The notes under the pieces were generated by a model. That model was given only the letters and a program-made list of their open reading frames with translations, did no database searches and was not told the origin of the DNA. A stretch of 64,000 nt of DNA from Narthecium ossifragum (taxonomy: Eukaryota; Streptophyta; Magnoliopsida; Dioscoreales; Nartheciaceae), in assembly GCA_963920575.1 (NCBI GenBank), contig OY986969.1:18089288-18153287 (forward strand), read 5' to 3'. Of this stretch, positions 51,789 to 62,968 are shown one piece after another (the stretch's first letter is position 1; each line of letters opens with the position of its first letter). Made by a program: the position numbers and the translations under genes.

Positions 51789-52602
51789 GGTTTGTAGAGT
51801 ATACACTTGTTGCTTATCACATATGTTTATCTTTTTTCGCGGAATGTTATTTAATTTCCTTGAATTGTTTTTTGTAGATGAGTTATTATGTCGTCTACCG
51901 AGGTCGGAGGCCAGGAATCTATGCAACGTGGCATGAGTGTCACGCAGAAGTCGATAAGTACCGAAGTGCATGTTATCGCAAATTTAAAACTTTGGTTAAG
52001 CATCCCAATCTTTTGAAGATTACAACAGGGCTTATTACAAGGGAGTGACCACGACATCTTATGCGGAGTCGACCACGGCACGTGTTCACCCTAGTCCGTT
52101 GTTTTCTTCTACCGTTTGCTATGTACTTGTCGCAATAATTGTTGTCGTACTTATGATTTTCTTCTTGCGTTGATGTATCTGACTTAGCTTCCTAAGTTGA
52201 ACATGTACTGTGTCAATGTAGTGGAATGGTGTAGCCACGGTTAGTGGTCTAGTGGGCGAAGACTGATTTTCACTAAATTGCGAGTATTTTGAATATTTCA
52301 TATTTATTCATTTTATATATTCTAATAATAAAATAATATTATTATATTCATATAAGTGGGTTCGAAAGGGGATGCATTGATGTGTACAAAACATTATTTT
52401 ATATTATTTTAATAATAAAATAATATTACATTTTTTATACATTTTTTAATTTTTATCCTTATCCAAAGCTTAACCCACTAACTTAGCCATGTTTCTACGC
52501 CAAACGCCAAAATGGGTTAAGCTTACCCCCATTTCTTATCCTCACTTTTTTACCCCTAACCCCCTTAACCCTAACCCCCTTAACCTCCAACCAAACGGAG
52601 GC
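50433..52602 (+). mobile_element. PIF/Harbinger element, right end defined, left end unknown
   Basis: The right end is CCAACCAAACGGAGGC (52587-52602) followed by TTA. The subterminal GGTTAAGGGG repeats (plus CCCCTTAACC) and internal AATAATATTATATTC...ATAAGTGGGTTC match the style of the 1336-bp element at 23540-24875. The left inverted repeat was not seen between 45.2 and 50.4 kb, so the element is truncated or its left end diverged. The start given is that of the transposase, not of the element. Confidence 0.6.
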
Positions 52603-53363
52603 TTAAGCTTTCTACTATGCCTATTTAACGAGTGTTGGGTCAATGATACCCAAGCCAGATGACTTTAGAGCATTAGGTGTAAAGCATCCCCCGGACTTAC
52701 TTACCTGAGCCTAGAAGGCTACGAATTAAGGCTAGTCAATCAAAATTTTCTAACACAACTATAAGTCACATCAATCTATCATGAATATGTTTTAAGAATC
52801 TCAATCTATCAAGTCACCTACTCAAAATAATCACTTAACCCTTCATACAAGTGCGAGTGCGCAGGTGATTGGGATCACTTAATTAGTCTTAAAATGTACC
52901 CAGCTGAATTGAACTAAAAGAAAAATGTCATTTATCCAATTATTCACAAGTTTTTTATAAGGTATGAAAATCAAGAAAATCTGTATAATGGTTCTCTAAG
53001 ACAAGCATCTAAGACAAAAAAAAATTCACATAGTCATCAATGCAAATAAATTAACAAATTAAGTGTAGGTACACAGGTTATCGAACATGCAAATGTACCC
53101 CCCAATTTAAATGTGGTTGTCCTCAAGCACATATGAAGGGTAAAAGGGAAGAGATAACTTTTGGTGCTTCTAAGCATCCATGTGAAAGTATCCTTGGTCT
53201 AAACATACCAAGGCCAAGACTTGTGTACCGGATGCAAGAAAACGCTCATTGGAACGAAGTAAACATGCCAAAAATAAAAACTAAACAATCAAGTATGCAA
53301 GAAAGCAAGTAAACAATCAAAGAAGCATGGAAATGTTGGATTGCCTCCCAACAAGTGCTCATT

Positions 53364-54603
53364 TTACCGTCTTCCAATCGACATTATGCTATGTGCATCA
53401 AAATTGAATTTGGGTGGCCAATAGTTCCGGGTGAAGAAATACAGGGATAGTAGAATGGAGAGGACATGCAAACATGATTTATCAAAGAAAAAAAGAGAGT
53501 CATTGACAAATAATCCATACAAAGGCTCATGCACTAGCCATTCACTATCTTTTAATCCATGCACTTTCTCTACATAGAGCCGATATTAAGCCTGTTTTGG
53601 TGGTCGATGGTTCAAGGTAAAGAAATACATGGTCTGAAGAAATGTGAAGATATGCAAACATGCTTCATCAAAGAGAAATGGAACGTTCTTAACAAACAAA
53701 GTGCTTGAAGGGCTCGTCTTGATGAGATCTTTGATGAAGTAATACGGGAAATTGGCATGGTCTTCACTCACAACAATGTTCGGCCTCTCAAAACATTCAA
53801 CTAGTATGGGCGATGACGAATCTAATGACTCTAATTGAGGCTTCATATTGGGGGCTTCACAAGCATCCTCAAAGTCGTCAGAAACATTAACAATCGGTAA
53901 AACATCATCAACATCATCACCCAACACATAAAAATTCGACTTGATATCATTACAAGCACCATCATCGACACAATAATTAAAAGTCGATAAAATATCATCA
54001 TCAGTCGATACATCAAAGATAGGCAACTCAGCAAGCAAAACCTCCCCATTGCATGCATCACTATCACTGGACGCAATAGCATTAACAACATAATCATGAC
54101 ACTTGGGAGGTATCATCTCATGCATGCATTCATCTATACCATTGTCATCAAGAAACACCGGAGGGACTGATTCATTCACATCACAAGGCAAAATATTATC
54201 CATAATATCATGAACCGGTAACACCTCAAAAGGACTCCCATCATTGCATGTATTGCTTACATTGGTACAAATGAGGATCACAAGCATCATTATTAAAATT
54301 AGGAGGCAGTACCTCACTCACACAACCATCAACCTTATCATAGTATGAATCAATTAAGGACGCTAGTCGTCCAACTTGGACTTCTATATTGGCTAATGAT
54401 TGTGAGTGGTAATGTATAAGTTGGTTTTGGGCCTCGAAAGTCTCTAAAGCTTTAAGAATTCGCTCATCTAAAAATTGATCTATTTGTGCTTGTGGTTCGA
54501 AGGGAATGGGAGGTTCATACCAATATTGGGGTGGCAGGTATTGTGTTTGAGAAAGATAGGGCGATGTAGAGCTACGTGCAAAATATTGGTCCGGTGAGCT
54601 CAA
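53364..54603 (-). pseudogene. Gag-tail-like protein and acidic protein of the non-autonomous Athila-like element
   Basis: The first frame (54603-54241) is Q/P/Y-rich and has ANIEVQVGRLASLIDS, like the coiled segment after the Athila gag knuckle (NLEVQVGQLA). The second (54317-53586) overlaps it in another frame, is very acidic (many D) and ends with FVKNVPFLFDEACLHIFTFL and a WPP/RPP motif. A third piece (53564-53364) repeats that tail (FVNDSLFFFDKSCLHVLSIL), so the C-terminal module is duplicated. Function unknown; this protein type recurs in plant non-autonomous retroelements as far as I recall. Confidence 0.6.
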
Positions 54604-55073
54604 GTCTTGTGGTTGAACATTGGGAGGTTATTAACCTTGGGATTGCCAATAAGAGTTTGGATGATCACTCAAATCCGAATCATAGGTATATGATTATGAA
54701 TCATATGTCAGGTTTGAGAAATCATAAGTATCGTTAACATAAGCGGGTGCATAATTAGATGGTAAAAAATAATCGTTCAATGCGGCACCCGGTGGCTTAT
54801 AATCATTGCCTATATACAAACAATTACATAAACAAGGACCAAATCAAAAGTTCAAAAATACGTTACAATGGGTCGATCCAAGCACGAGACGTATGTCGTC
54901 GACCGTAGATCGTTGATTCCCCTCGCGTCGGTGTCTCCTAACAACACAAAGATATAGCAATGTAAGCACAAATCTTTCTCTCTTTTTTTTGGATATGAAA
55001 CATGATTTAAAATTGAAGATATTTACAAGGAACTCTTGATTAAGCAAAGCAATTCAAACATTTTCTATAGCAT

Positions 55074-55091
55074 TCCCCGACAACAGCGCCA
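55074..55091 (-). promoter_or_regulatory. Primer binding site, tRNA-Asp type
   Basis: Minus strand TGGCGCTGTTGTCGGGGA. The tRNA-Asp complement used by Athila elements is TGGCGCCGTTGCCGGGGA, so there are two differences. It lies six bases from the LTR end at 55098. Confidence 0.88.
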
Positions 55092-55097
55092 AAATTT

Positions 55098-55670
55098 TGG
55101 TAGAGCACAAAAAGTGTCACGGCTTAACGCGCCCGATCAAAATTACAAATTCATAATCGAATTACTAACTAACTATTTTGGAGGTAGCTAGCAATGAGTC
55201 CGAGTCAAATCCACAGAAAATGTGTATGGAAACCATTAAACTATTAGGCCTAATCTAAGTGTTCCTACAAGAATAATAAAAGAAATGGACTTTGGGTTTT
55301 ATGATATGGGAACTAAGAAAGCATGTAAATGACTCAATAGATAGAAAGAGGTTTTAGGGAATCCCAATCCGGATTAGGCTCAACCGTAGCTTTTTAATGG
55401 ATTGAAAGATGCATTCCTATCGGTGCACTACAATGTTGACTATCTTGTGGCAAGCAAAAGTCATTACTAACGAATAGCTGGGTAAGGAGTATCCGTCGCA
55501 ATGGTCTATGCTATATAGTCGACGATCGAGGGATTAGCTTCGATCATCGCTAACAAGAGGTCGGGTTAGGATATTCTCGTCGCAAGGAGTTGGGTTATAT
55601 TCAATAAGGTAATGGATTGGGGTGGTTCTAGCACTTTGCATCTAATACATTACAAAAGATTGGATCACAC
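55098..55670 (-). mobile_element. 5' LTR (partial) of the non-autonomous Athila-like element
   Basis: The LTR 3' end reads GTGCTCTACCA on minus. The sequence shares with LTR 539-2359 the blocks around GGTCGGGTTAGGAT and GGTTCTAGCAC. It is cut near 55670 by a chromovirus-type LTR remnant, so its U3, where an array might lie, is missing. Confidence 0.75.
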
Positions 55671-55674
55671 CCGA

Positions 55675-55755
55675 CGTGAAATAAAAATAAAACCAACAGA
55701 ACCCATGGGTCCGACCTACTCGGTCGAACCAGGTATAGAGGTACGGGTCCTCACA
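55675..55755 (-). mobile_element. First ~80 bp of a chromovirus-type LTR
   Basis: On minus, TGTGAGGACCCGTACC followed by a GGTTCGACCGAG-type sequence, matching the 5' end of the LTR family (best with copy 7). Only this piece remains between two Athila-type sequences. Confidence 0.75.
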
Positions 55756-55785
55756 TGAAGCTTGAATGTGAAATTGGTGGGTTCA

Positions 55786-57433
55786 TGATAAGTGCATGAA
55801 AGTGCACTCTGAACAACCTTATAACCATCTCAATTGCTATATCTTCACCCTTAATCAACTGCTTTAGTACTATTTTTATAGTATATGTTACTTCACATAG
55901 TTGCTTGGAAAATGCAGGAAATTGGAGCTGAAAGAAGCTAAAAAGATTATATGGGTCAACTTCAAGGATTAAACTGTATCTTTTCAAAAAGAACCAGATG
56001 ATGTGCCATATACCATTGGAACGCTCTTGAAGTCTACTTTCTGTAGAATTTTACGGTTCATGATTTCGAGTTACGTAGAAGAAGTTACAATATTTTTCAT
56101 ACCAGTGCGCAGTGCTGAATGAATAGTGATGGTCGACCGTTAGATCTCACAGTCGACCGTCGCGCTCAAAAATCCTCACGGTCGACCGTCAAATCCTCAC
56201 GGTCGACTATAGAGCCCGAAAATCCTCACGATCGACGGTAAGATGGTCATGGTCGACCGTCGCATCGACCGTGGCATCGGCCGTCAGCCTCTGTCAAGGA
56301 AAATACTTCGCAGGGTCGATGCGAAGATATACCGCAGCTTGTCAAAATAAATTGTGCACCTCACGGTCGACCGTCAGGGTCTCACGGTCGACCGCCAGAT
56401 CAGCCAGGGGCGTATAACGGGTTTAAACTTAACCCGAGTTTGCTAATCTTTGGACCATATAAATAGGAAAGTTAGGGTAAGTCAAGGGGGACTTCTTGAA
56501 CGTTTTTTGAGGCTCTTTTCTGGACGCTTTCTAAAGGAAGAAGATGAAGGAATCTCCATCCATGGCCGAGTAATCCACGGGCATGGCGGACGGATGATAT
56601 AGCGAGGACTAGGGCTTCTTCTCCAATAATGGTTCATAATTTTTAATTTTCATTGTTAAACTCTTTTCTATGTATTGGATCTTCAAATATTATTTTGAGA
56701 TTATAGATTTCTATGTGGATGAGTAATATTATGGATCCAGTCATGCTTCTTTCATGATCTTATAATCCCACAGTCTTCTCTTTTGATTCTCCTACCGAAT
56801 CTTGCGAGACCTTTGCTATGCATTGCCCGTAGTGACAACTGGTATTGTGTATTCTTAAGGATCTGGTAAGACAAGGTTGGGACTCTATCTCGAGGAATCT
56901 TTGCTATGCATTGCCGATTGTGAGAGTTGGTATTGTGTATTTTTAGAGATTCGGTTAGATAGAGTTAGGGCTTTGTCCCGATGAACTTTTGCTACGCGTT
57001 GCCTGTAGTGACAGCCGGTATCGTGTATTTTTAGGTTTGGTTGGATGAAGTTAGAACTATAAAAAGGAAGAACTAATCGTAGGAGGAGACATTTATATAT
57101 TTTGTTAGGTTTATAGTTTCATATCTTCCGGTTAAGGTGATTGGGATGTGAATCCCTTAACTGAGTATCATATGAACCGTTGAGAAGAGAAGAACATAAA
57201 TCCGAGTGAAGTGATTCCTGAGGCCTAGCCTCATTCAAATCTTGATTTCTTTCATTAACTTTCTCTTATCATTACATCTTCGATCTATTTCCTTAACTTT
57301 TACGCTTTTGATTGTTTTCAATATATTGTTATCTGTGTTTCTGGATCCTTCTTGCTTGTCTCTCTGTGGGTTCGACCTCTCTTATGTTGTACTGCACCGC
57401 GACCGCTGTGCGTGACACATTTGAGCGACATCA
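55786..57433 (+). mobile_element. 5' LTR of the Athila element
   Basis: It starts TGATAAGTGCATGAAAGTGC and ends TTGAGCGACATCA, 1648 bp. It aligns with the solo LTR at 3918-5645 except over the palindrome region. TATA box TATAAATA is at 56458-56465. The 57000-57430 part carries the repeats TTGCTATGCATTGCC...GGTATTGTGTATTTTTAG, also present in the solo LTR. Confidence 0.95.
56131..56391 (+). promoter_or_regulatory. Palindrome array (GGTCGACCGT) upstream of TATA box
   Basis: TCGA centres: 56133/56153 (20 bp), 56182/56203 (21), 56232/56253 (21) with 56265 (12 further), and 56367/56388 (21). Doublets recur every 49-50 bp in the first part. It lies 70-330 bp upstream of the TATA box at 56458. The orthologous position in the sister LTR at 3918-5645 carries CCGATCGATCGG instead. 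Confidence 0.88.
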
Positions 57434-57438
57434 AAAAT

Positions 57439-57456
57439 TGGCCCCGTTGCCGGGGA
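57439..57456 (+). promoter_or_regulatory. Primer binding site, tRNA-Asp type
   Basis: TGGCCCCGTTGCCGGGGA differs from the tRNA-Asp complement TGGCGCCGTTGCCGGGGA at one base. It is five bases after the LTR end, as expected for first-strand priming. Confidence 0.93.
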
Positions 57457-57645
57457 GACGGTTCAGAAAAGCACCAGAATCATCAGATCACGATGATTGA
57501 AGACACCAAAAGCGGTAATTTCGTTCATTTTCTTTAGTTTTTATTTCTTTATTTCGGTTTTAGTTAGTAAGCTTATTTTCAATTATTGTTTTTGCTTATT
57601 TTATTTGGTTGGTTTGCATCTTTTGGATTGCGTATTTGTTGGTGT

Positions 57646-59263
57646 ATGCCTCGGTATAGAGACGAACCAGGCAGATTTGCTAAACGTCCCGAGGGTGATT
57701 CTGAAACTTCTGATAGTGAGACAAATATTGCTGATCTCTTTGACGCACAGTCACAAACTTCACATCATACTTTCAATATGGCTGAGCACGAGGAACAACA
57801 AGCTCCTAGGAGTTTGCAAGAATATTTGCATCCAACACGCACTGCTACACCTTCATGCATCATGTTTCCACCTAATACAGCACATGTTGACTTTAAACCT
57901 GGCATTATTTAGTTGCTTCCTACCTTTCATGGGTTGAAAAATGAAAATTCATATGTGCATATTACGGAGTTTGAGGAAGTAGTAGCGACGTTCCATGGCC
58001 AACCAGGTGCACTAGATATGATCCGACTTAAGTTCTTTCCCTTCTCACTGAAGGATAGAGCAAAGAGTTGGTTATATTCCTTGAGGCCACAATCTATAAG
58101 ATCTTGGGCTGAAATGACACCGATATTTTTCAACAAGTATTTCCCACAACACAAAACCAACGCACTTAAGAGACAGATTTCGACCTTCACACAGAAGGAT
58201 AGTGAAACTTTGTATCAGGCGTGGGAACGATTTAAAGACATGTTGAATTTATGTCCCCATCATGGATATGAAAGTTGGCGTCTTGTTAGTTATTTCTATG
58301 ATGGTTTAAGTGTTAGAGAACGTCAATTTGTTGAGATGATGTGTAATAGTGAATTTTTGCAAAAAGATCCTGATGCAGCAATTGAATACTTGACTGAGCT
58401 TGCTGAGAAAGCTCATACATGGAATTTATCAGCTGCGGGAGGAGGATGCACTCAAGGCTAAAGTGGAGAGTCTAACAAGGGAGCTGGAGCTATTAAAGAC
58501 CAAAGATATGATGGCGGCCTGGACCTCTCCATACAACGAACCTACAAGGCCGGCTGGGTCGTGTGCGATATGTCAGGGCGAGGACCACCAGATTGACAGT
58601 TGCCCTACTTATGTTGAGATGAGATTCGTGTACGACGAGCATTGCAACGTTGTAGGCAGATTCAGGAGCCCGTACACCCCTTACTCGGAAACGTATAATC
58701 CAGGATGGCGAGAGCATCCGAACTTCAGCTGGAAGTCAAACGCTCCACAAAGCAACGAGCAACATCAACCGTCACCTAATAAGCCTTTTTCTAACCCTCC
58801 CTATAATACATCTGGTTTTCCTAGGCCTACATTTAATGACAGTTTACAGGAACTGAAATCTATGATTGTGCAGGAATCTAAGGAAAGAAAGGAGGATGTT
58901 CAAGAGATCAAGAGCCATATCACGAAGCTGATCAACTCTTTGAACGTGCATGAACGAGAGAAGTTCCCAGCTCAACCTCAACAAACGCAGGTATCTAGTG
59001 CTGAGCAAAATAATGTAAAGGAGATGAACGCCATAACTACAAGAAGCGGGAAAACAACAAAAAGCCCTTCCAAAGAGCCCACTGAATCTCCTATTACTAT
59101 TGAAGAAGAGGACCGAATTGAGGAGGACCATGTAGAGACGGATCATCCAGATGGCCCTACACCAGGTGACTTTAAGGTACGTGTCCCTTTCCCTCAGGCA
59201 TTGAAATCCACTAAATTTACTATAACAGCGAGATTTTGGAGCATCTTCGGCAGGTTAAGGTAA
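57646..59263 (+). pseudogene. Athila gag polyprotein, interrupted
   Basis: It starts at ATG 57646 (MPRYRDEPGRFAKRPEGDSE). An in-frame TAG at 57910-57912 precedes LLPTFHGLKNENSYVHITEF, the start of the retrotransposon gag domain, which runs through LKFFPFSLKDRAKSWLYSL. Near 58430 a frameshift moves reading to the frame holding the knuckle CAICQGEDHQIDSC (CCHC) and the proline-rich tail with KEMNAITTRSGK. Another frameshift near 59215 leads into pol. Gag would form the particle and bind the RNA. Confidence 0.9.
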
Positions 59264-62200
59264 ACCTTCCTCTTTTGCATGTTATTAAACAAATTCCTAC
59301 ATATGCTAAAGTGATTAAAGATTTATGCACTATGAAGAGACGACATCATGTAAAGAAAACTGCATTTTTAACAGAGCAGGTTAGTGCACTGCTTCAGCAC
59401 AGGATTCCTAATAAATATAATGATCCTGGCTGTCCTACTGTATCTTGTTACATTGGAGAGCATGAAGTAGGACAAGCTTTATTAGATCTTGGTGCGAGTG
59501 TTAATTTGATGCCATATTCTGTTTACTTGCAACTTGGTTTAGGACAGATTAAATCGACATCTGTGATTTTGCAATTAGCAGATAGATCCATGAAAACTCC
59601 ACGAGGGGTAGTAGAGGATGTGCTTGTTCAAATAGATAAAATTTATTATCCTGTTGATTTCTTAGTTTTGGATACTCAGGCTGTAGTAACTGCTGATTCT
59701 AGAATTCCTATTATTTTAGGTAGACCGTTTCTTGCTACTGCTAATGCTATAATTAATTGCAGGAATGGCTTAATGAAGTTAACTTTTGGGAATATGACTT
59801 TAGAAATTAATGTTTTTAATGTTGCTAAGCAGCTTGATGAGGATGATGAATGCCAGCAGACTTACCAGATTGATCTGCTCATTGAAGAGGAGTTTGCTAC
59901 AACTGAAATTAATTTTCTTAAATTAGATTTGGATGAAAATGTTGATGTCAATAGTATGTGTAAAAATTTGGAACATTGTTCTTTTGCAGGTCCATGGAAT
60001 CCAAAGTTTGAAGAATTGCCAGAAAGAGGACAGCCACCAACACCATCATCCGTAGAGCCGCCCAAGCTGGACTTGAAGCCGCTTCCTCAAGGATTGAAGC
60101 ATGCCTATCTTGGTCCAGGTGATACATACCCAGTGATTATTTCTTCAGCATTAACTGCAGAGCAAGGTGAGCAATTACTTAGCATTTTAAATGAGCATAA
60201 ATCAGCTATTGGCTGGAGTATAGCAAATCTGAAAGGTATTAGTCCCTTGATATGTTCTCATATGATTAATCTTGAACAAGGGGTTGTACCTCGTAGGGAT
60301 CCTCAGCGTAGATTGAACCCTACAATGAAAGAGGTAGTAAAAACAGAAGTGTTGAAATTATTAGATGCATGCCTCATTTACCCTATTGCTGATAGCAAAT
60401 GGGTGAGTCCTACACAGGTTGTGCCTAAAAAATCTAGTGTCACCGTTGTTGAAAATGAAAGTGGAGACTTTGACCTCACTAAATTGGTGACAGGATGGCG
60501 TATGTGTATAGATTATAGAAAATTTAATGCTGTCACTCGTAAGGATCAATTTCCATTGCCTTTTCTAGACCAGATTTTAGAGAGAGTATCTGGACATCCT
60601 TTTTATTTTTTTCTTGATGGTTATTCTGGATATAATCAGATTGAGATTGCTTTAGAGGATCAGGAAAAAACTACTTTTACTTGTCCTTTTGGTACTTATG
60701 CTTTCCGTAGAATGCCATTTGGATTATGTAATGCTCATGCTACTTTTCAGCGTTGTATGATGAGTATATTTGCTGATATGATCGAGGAATGTATGGAAGT
60801 ATATATGGATGATTTGACTGTATTTGATAATACTTTTGATGCATGCTTGCAAAACTTAAAGAGAGTCTTGGTCAGGTGTGAAGAGAAGCACCTTGTGCTT
60901 AATTGGAAAAAGTGTCACTTCATGGTGCCCTCAGGCATTGTATTGGGCCATATTGTCTCTTCCCAAGGCATTGAGGAAGATCGATCAAAAATCGATCTCA
61001 TCTCAAAGCTTCCTGTGCCAAAGACTGTTAAAGATGTTAGATCCTTTCTAGGGCATGTTGGTTTTTTACAGGAGATTCATTCAAAAATTTTCTGCTATTG
61101 CTCGTCTTTTGTGTAATCTGTTGATAAAGGATACCCCTTTTGAGTGGACTATTGCTTGTGAAGAGGCTTTCCAAGCCTTGATTGATAAATTGACTTCCGC
61201 ACCTATCGTGCAACCACTCGATTGGAGCCTTCCTTTTGAATTGATGTGTGATGCAAGTGATTTTGTTGTAGGAGCTGTTTTAGGGCAGCGAAAAGATGGT
61301 AAACCTCATGTTATTCATTATGCTAGCCGAACCTTGAATAATGCACAGATGAATTATTCTACCACTGAGAAAGAACTATTGGCTATAGTCATTGCATTAG
61401 ACAAGTTTCGTGCTTATTTGATTGGTTCTCCTATCACTATTTTCACTCATCATGCCGCGCTTAAGTACCTTCTCACCAAAAAGGATGCTAAGGCGCGCCT
61501 AATTCGTTGGATATTAATCTTACAGGAATTTGATATCTCCATCAAAGATAAAAAGGGCGTGGAGAACGTTGTCGCTGATCACCTATCAAGGTTGATGGTG
61601 GAAGTAGCGGAAAATGAGCCACCAATTATGGATGACTTCCCTGATGAGCAACTCTTTTCAGTTGCACGGCTGCCCTGGTATGCGCACATTGTTAATTACT
61701 TAGCGATAGGTGAGATCCCTTCCTTTTGGAGTGCGCAGGATAAACGTAGATTTTTTGTTGAGGTAAAAAAATTTTATTGGGATGACCCTTATCTGTTTAA
61801 GTATTGTCCTGACCAGATTATGCGTCGTTGTGTCCCAGATTATGAAATAGAAAGCATCATTACATTCTGTCACTCTCATGCATGTGGAGGCCATTTTTCG
61901 ATGAAAAAGACTGCTGCTAAAATTCTTCAATGTGGTTTTTACTGGCCTACCATGTTTCGTGATGTTAACATTTTTTGCAAATCCTGTGATAGATGTCTAA
62001 CGTTAGGAGCTTTATCTAGAAGACATATGATGCCTTTGAACCCCATTCAAGCTGTAGAGATTTTTGATTGTTGGGGTATAGACTTTATGGGAACCTTTCC
62101 TTCTTCTTTTGGCTATTTATATATATTGTTGGCTGTGGAATATGTTTCTAAATGGGTGGAGGCTATTGCATGTAGAAATAATGATCATTCTACTGTCATC

Positions 62201-62968
62201 AAGTTTCTTAAAGAGCATATTTTATCCCGGTTTGGTACTCCTAGAGTTATTATTAGTGACCAGGGATCACACTTTTGTAATCGCTCCTTTGAGGCTTTGA
62301 TGCGCAGGTATGGAGTCACACATAAGATTTCCACTGCTTATCATCCACAGACGAATGGCCAAGCTGAATTAGCCAATATAGAGATAAAGCAAATCCTGGA
62401 GAAGACAGTGAGCCCCAACCGAAAGGACTGGTCCTTGAGACTATCAGACGCGTTGTGGGCATATCGCACTGCCTACAAGACTACCCTGGGGATGTCGCCG
62501 TTTCGCCTTATTTATGGAAAACCATGCCATCTTCCAGTGGAATTAGAACATAAGGTATATTGGGCTATTAAGTCACTAAATTTTACTTTTGATACTGCAG
62601 GTCAGGAACGGAAACTCCAGCTGTCTGAGTTAGAAGAACTCCGGAATGATGCTTATGAGAGTTCCAGGATCTTCAAGGTAAAGACAAAGGCCTACCATGA
62701 TAAGAAGATTCTGCGAAAGACGTTTCAAGTAGGACAACAAGCTTATCTGTATGACGCGCGACTGCATCTCCATCTTGGGAAGCTGAGATCACGCTGGACA
62801 GGCCTCTTCACCGTTAGCAGAATATTTGAGAATGGGGCAGTGGAAGTGGAAGACCCAAAGGATGGGAGGCTGTTTACGGTTAATGGACAGCGCTTGAAAC
62901 AGATTCCAGCGAAAACGGACCCTAAGGAGCACACCGTTTCTTTCGTAGACCCTGTCTACGAGGGATGA
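59236..62968 (+). pseudogene. Athila pol polyprotein: protease, RT, RNase H, integrase, one frameshift
   Basis: First frame (59236-61116): protease DLGASVNLMP at residues 84-93; RT from about residue 415, with RRMPFGLCNAHATFQRC (H in place of the usual P) and YMDD at 523-526. An extra T near 61063 shifts the frame. Second frame (61055-62968): RNase H with D66 and E105/E107, but THHAAL at 131-136 where TDHAAL is usual, a likely loss of a catalytic or near-catalytic Asp; integrase zinc finger (H275, H280, C311, C314) and D343, D402, E438 (D-D-35-E). The C-terminus ends without a chromodomain. Confidence 0.94.

Larger units (their letters stand above)
52606..55670 (-). mobile_element. Non-autonomous Athila-like element
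   Basis: On minus: LTR (broken) 55670-55098, primer site 55091-55074, internal region with two short coding pieces, and a polypurine tract (GGGGGG, minus) at 53103-53098 preceded by TTGAGGACAACC. The same TTGAGGACAA...GGGGGG arrangement is at 63245-63275 in the Athila element. No protease, RT or integrase is present. The 3' LTR is missing; the left side meets the Harbinger end at 52602. Confidence 0.72.

Noticed and set aside
1844..56391. GATC-rich arrays resembling bacterial Dam/DnaA-type sites, a CRISPR array or bacterial contamination
   Set aside because: They lie inside plant LTRs with target duplications, next to TATA boxes; spacers are not unique sequences of constant length, and no cas genes or bacterial genes are present.
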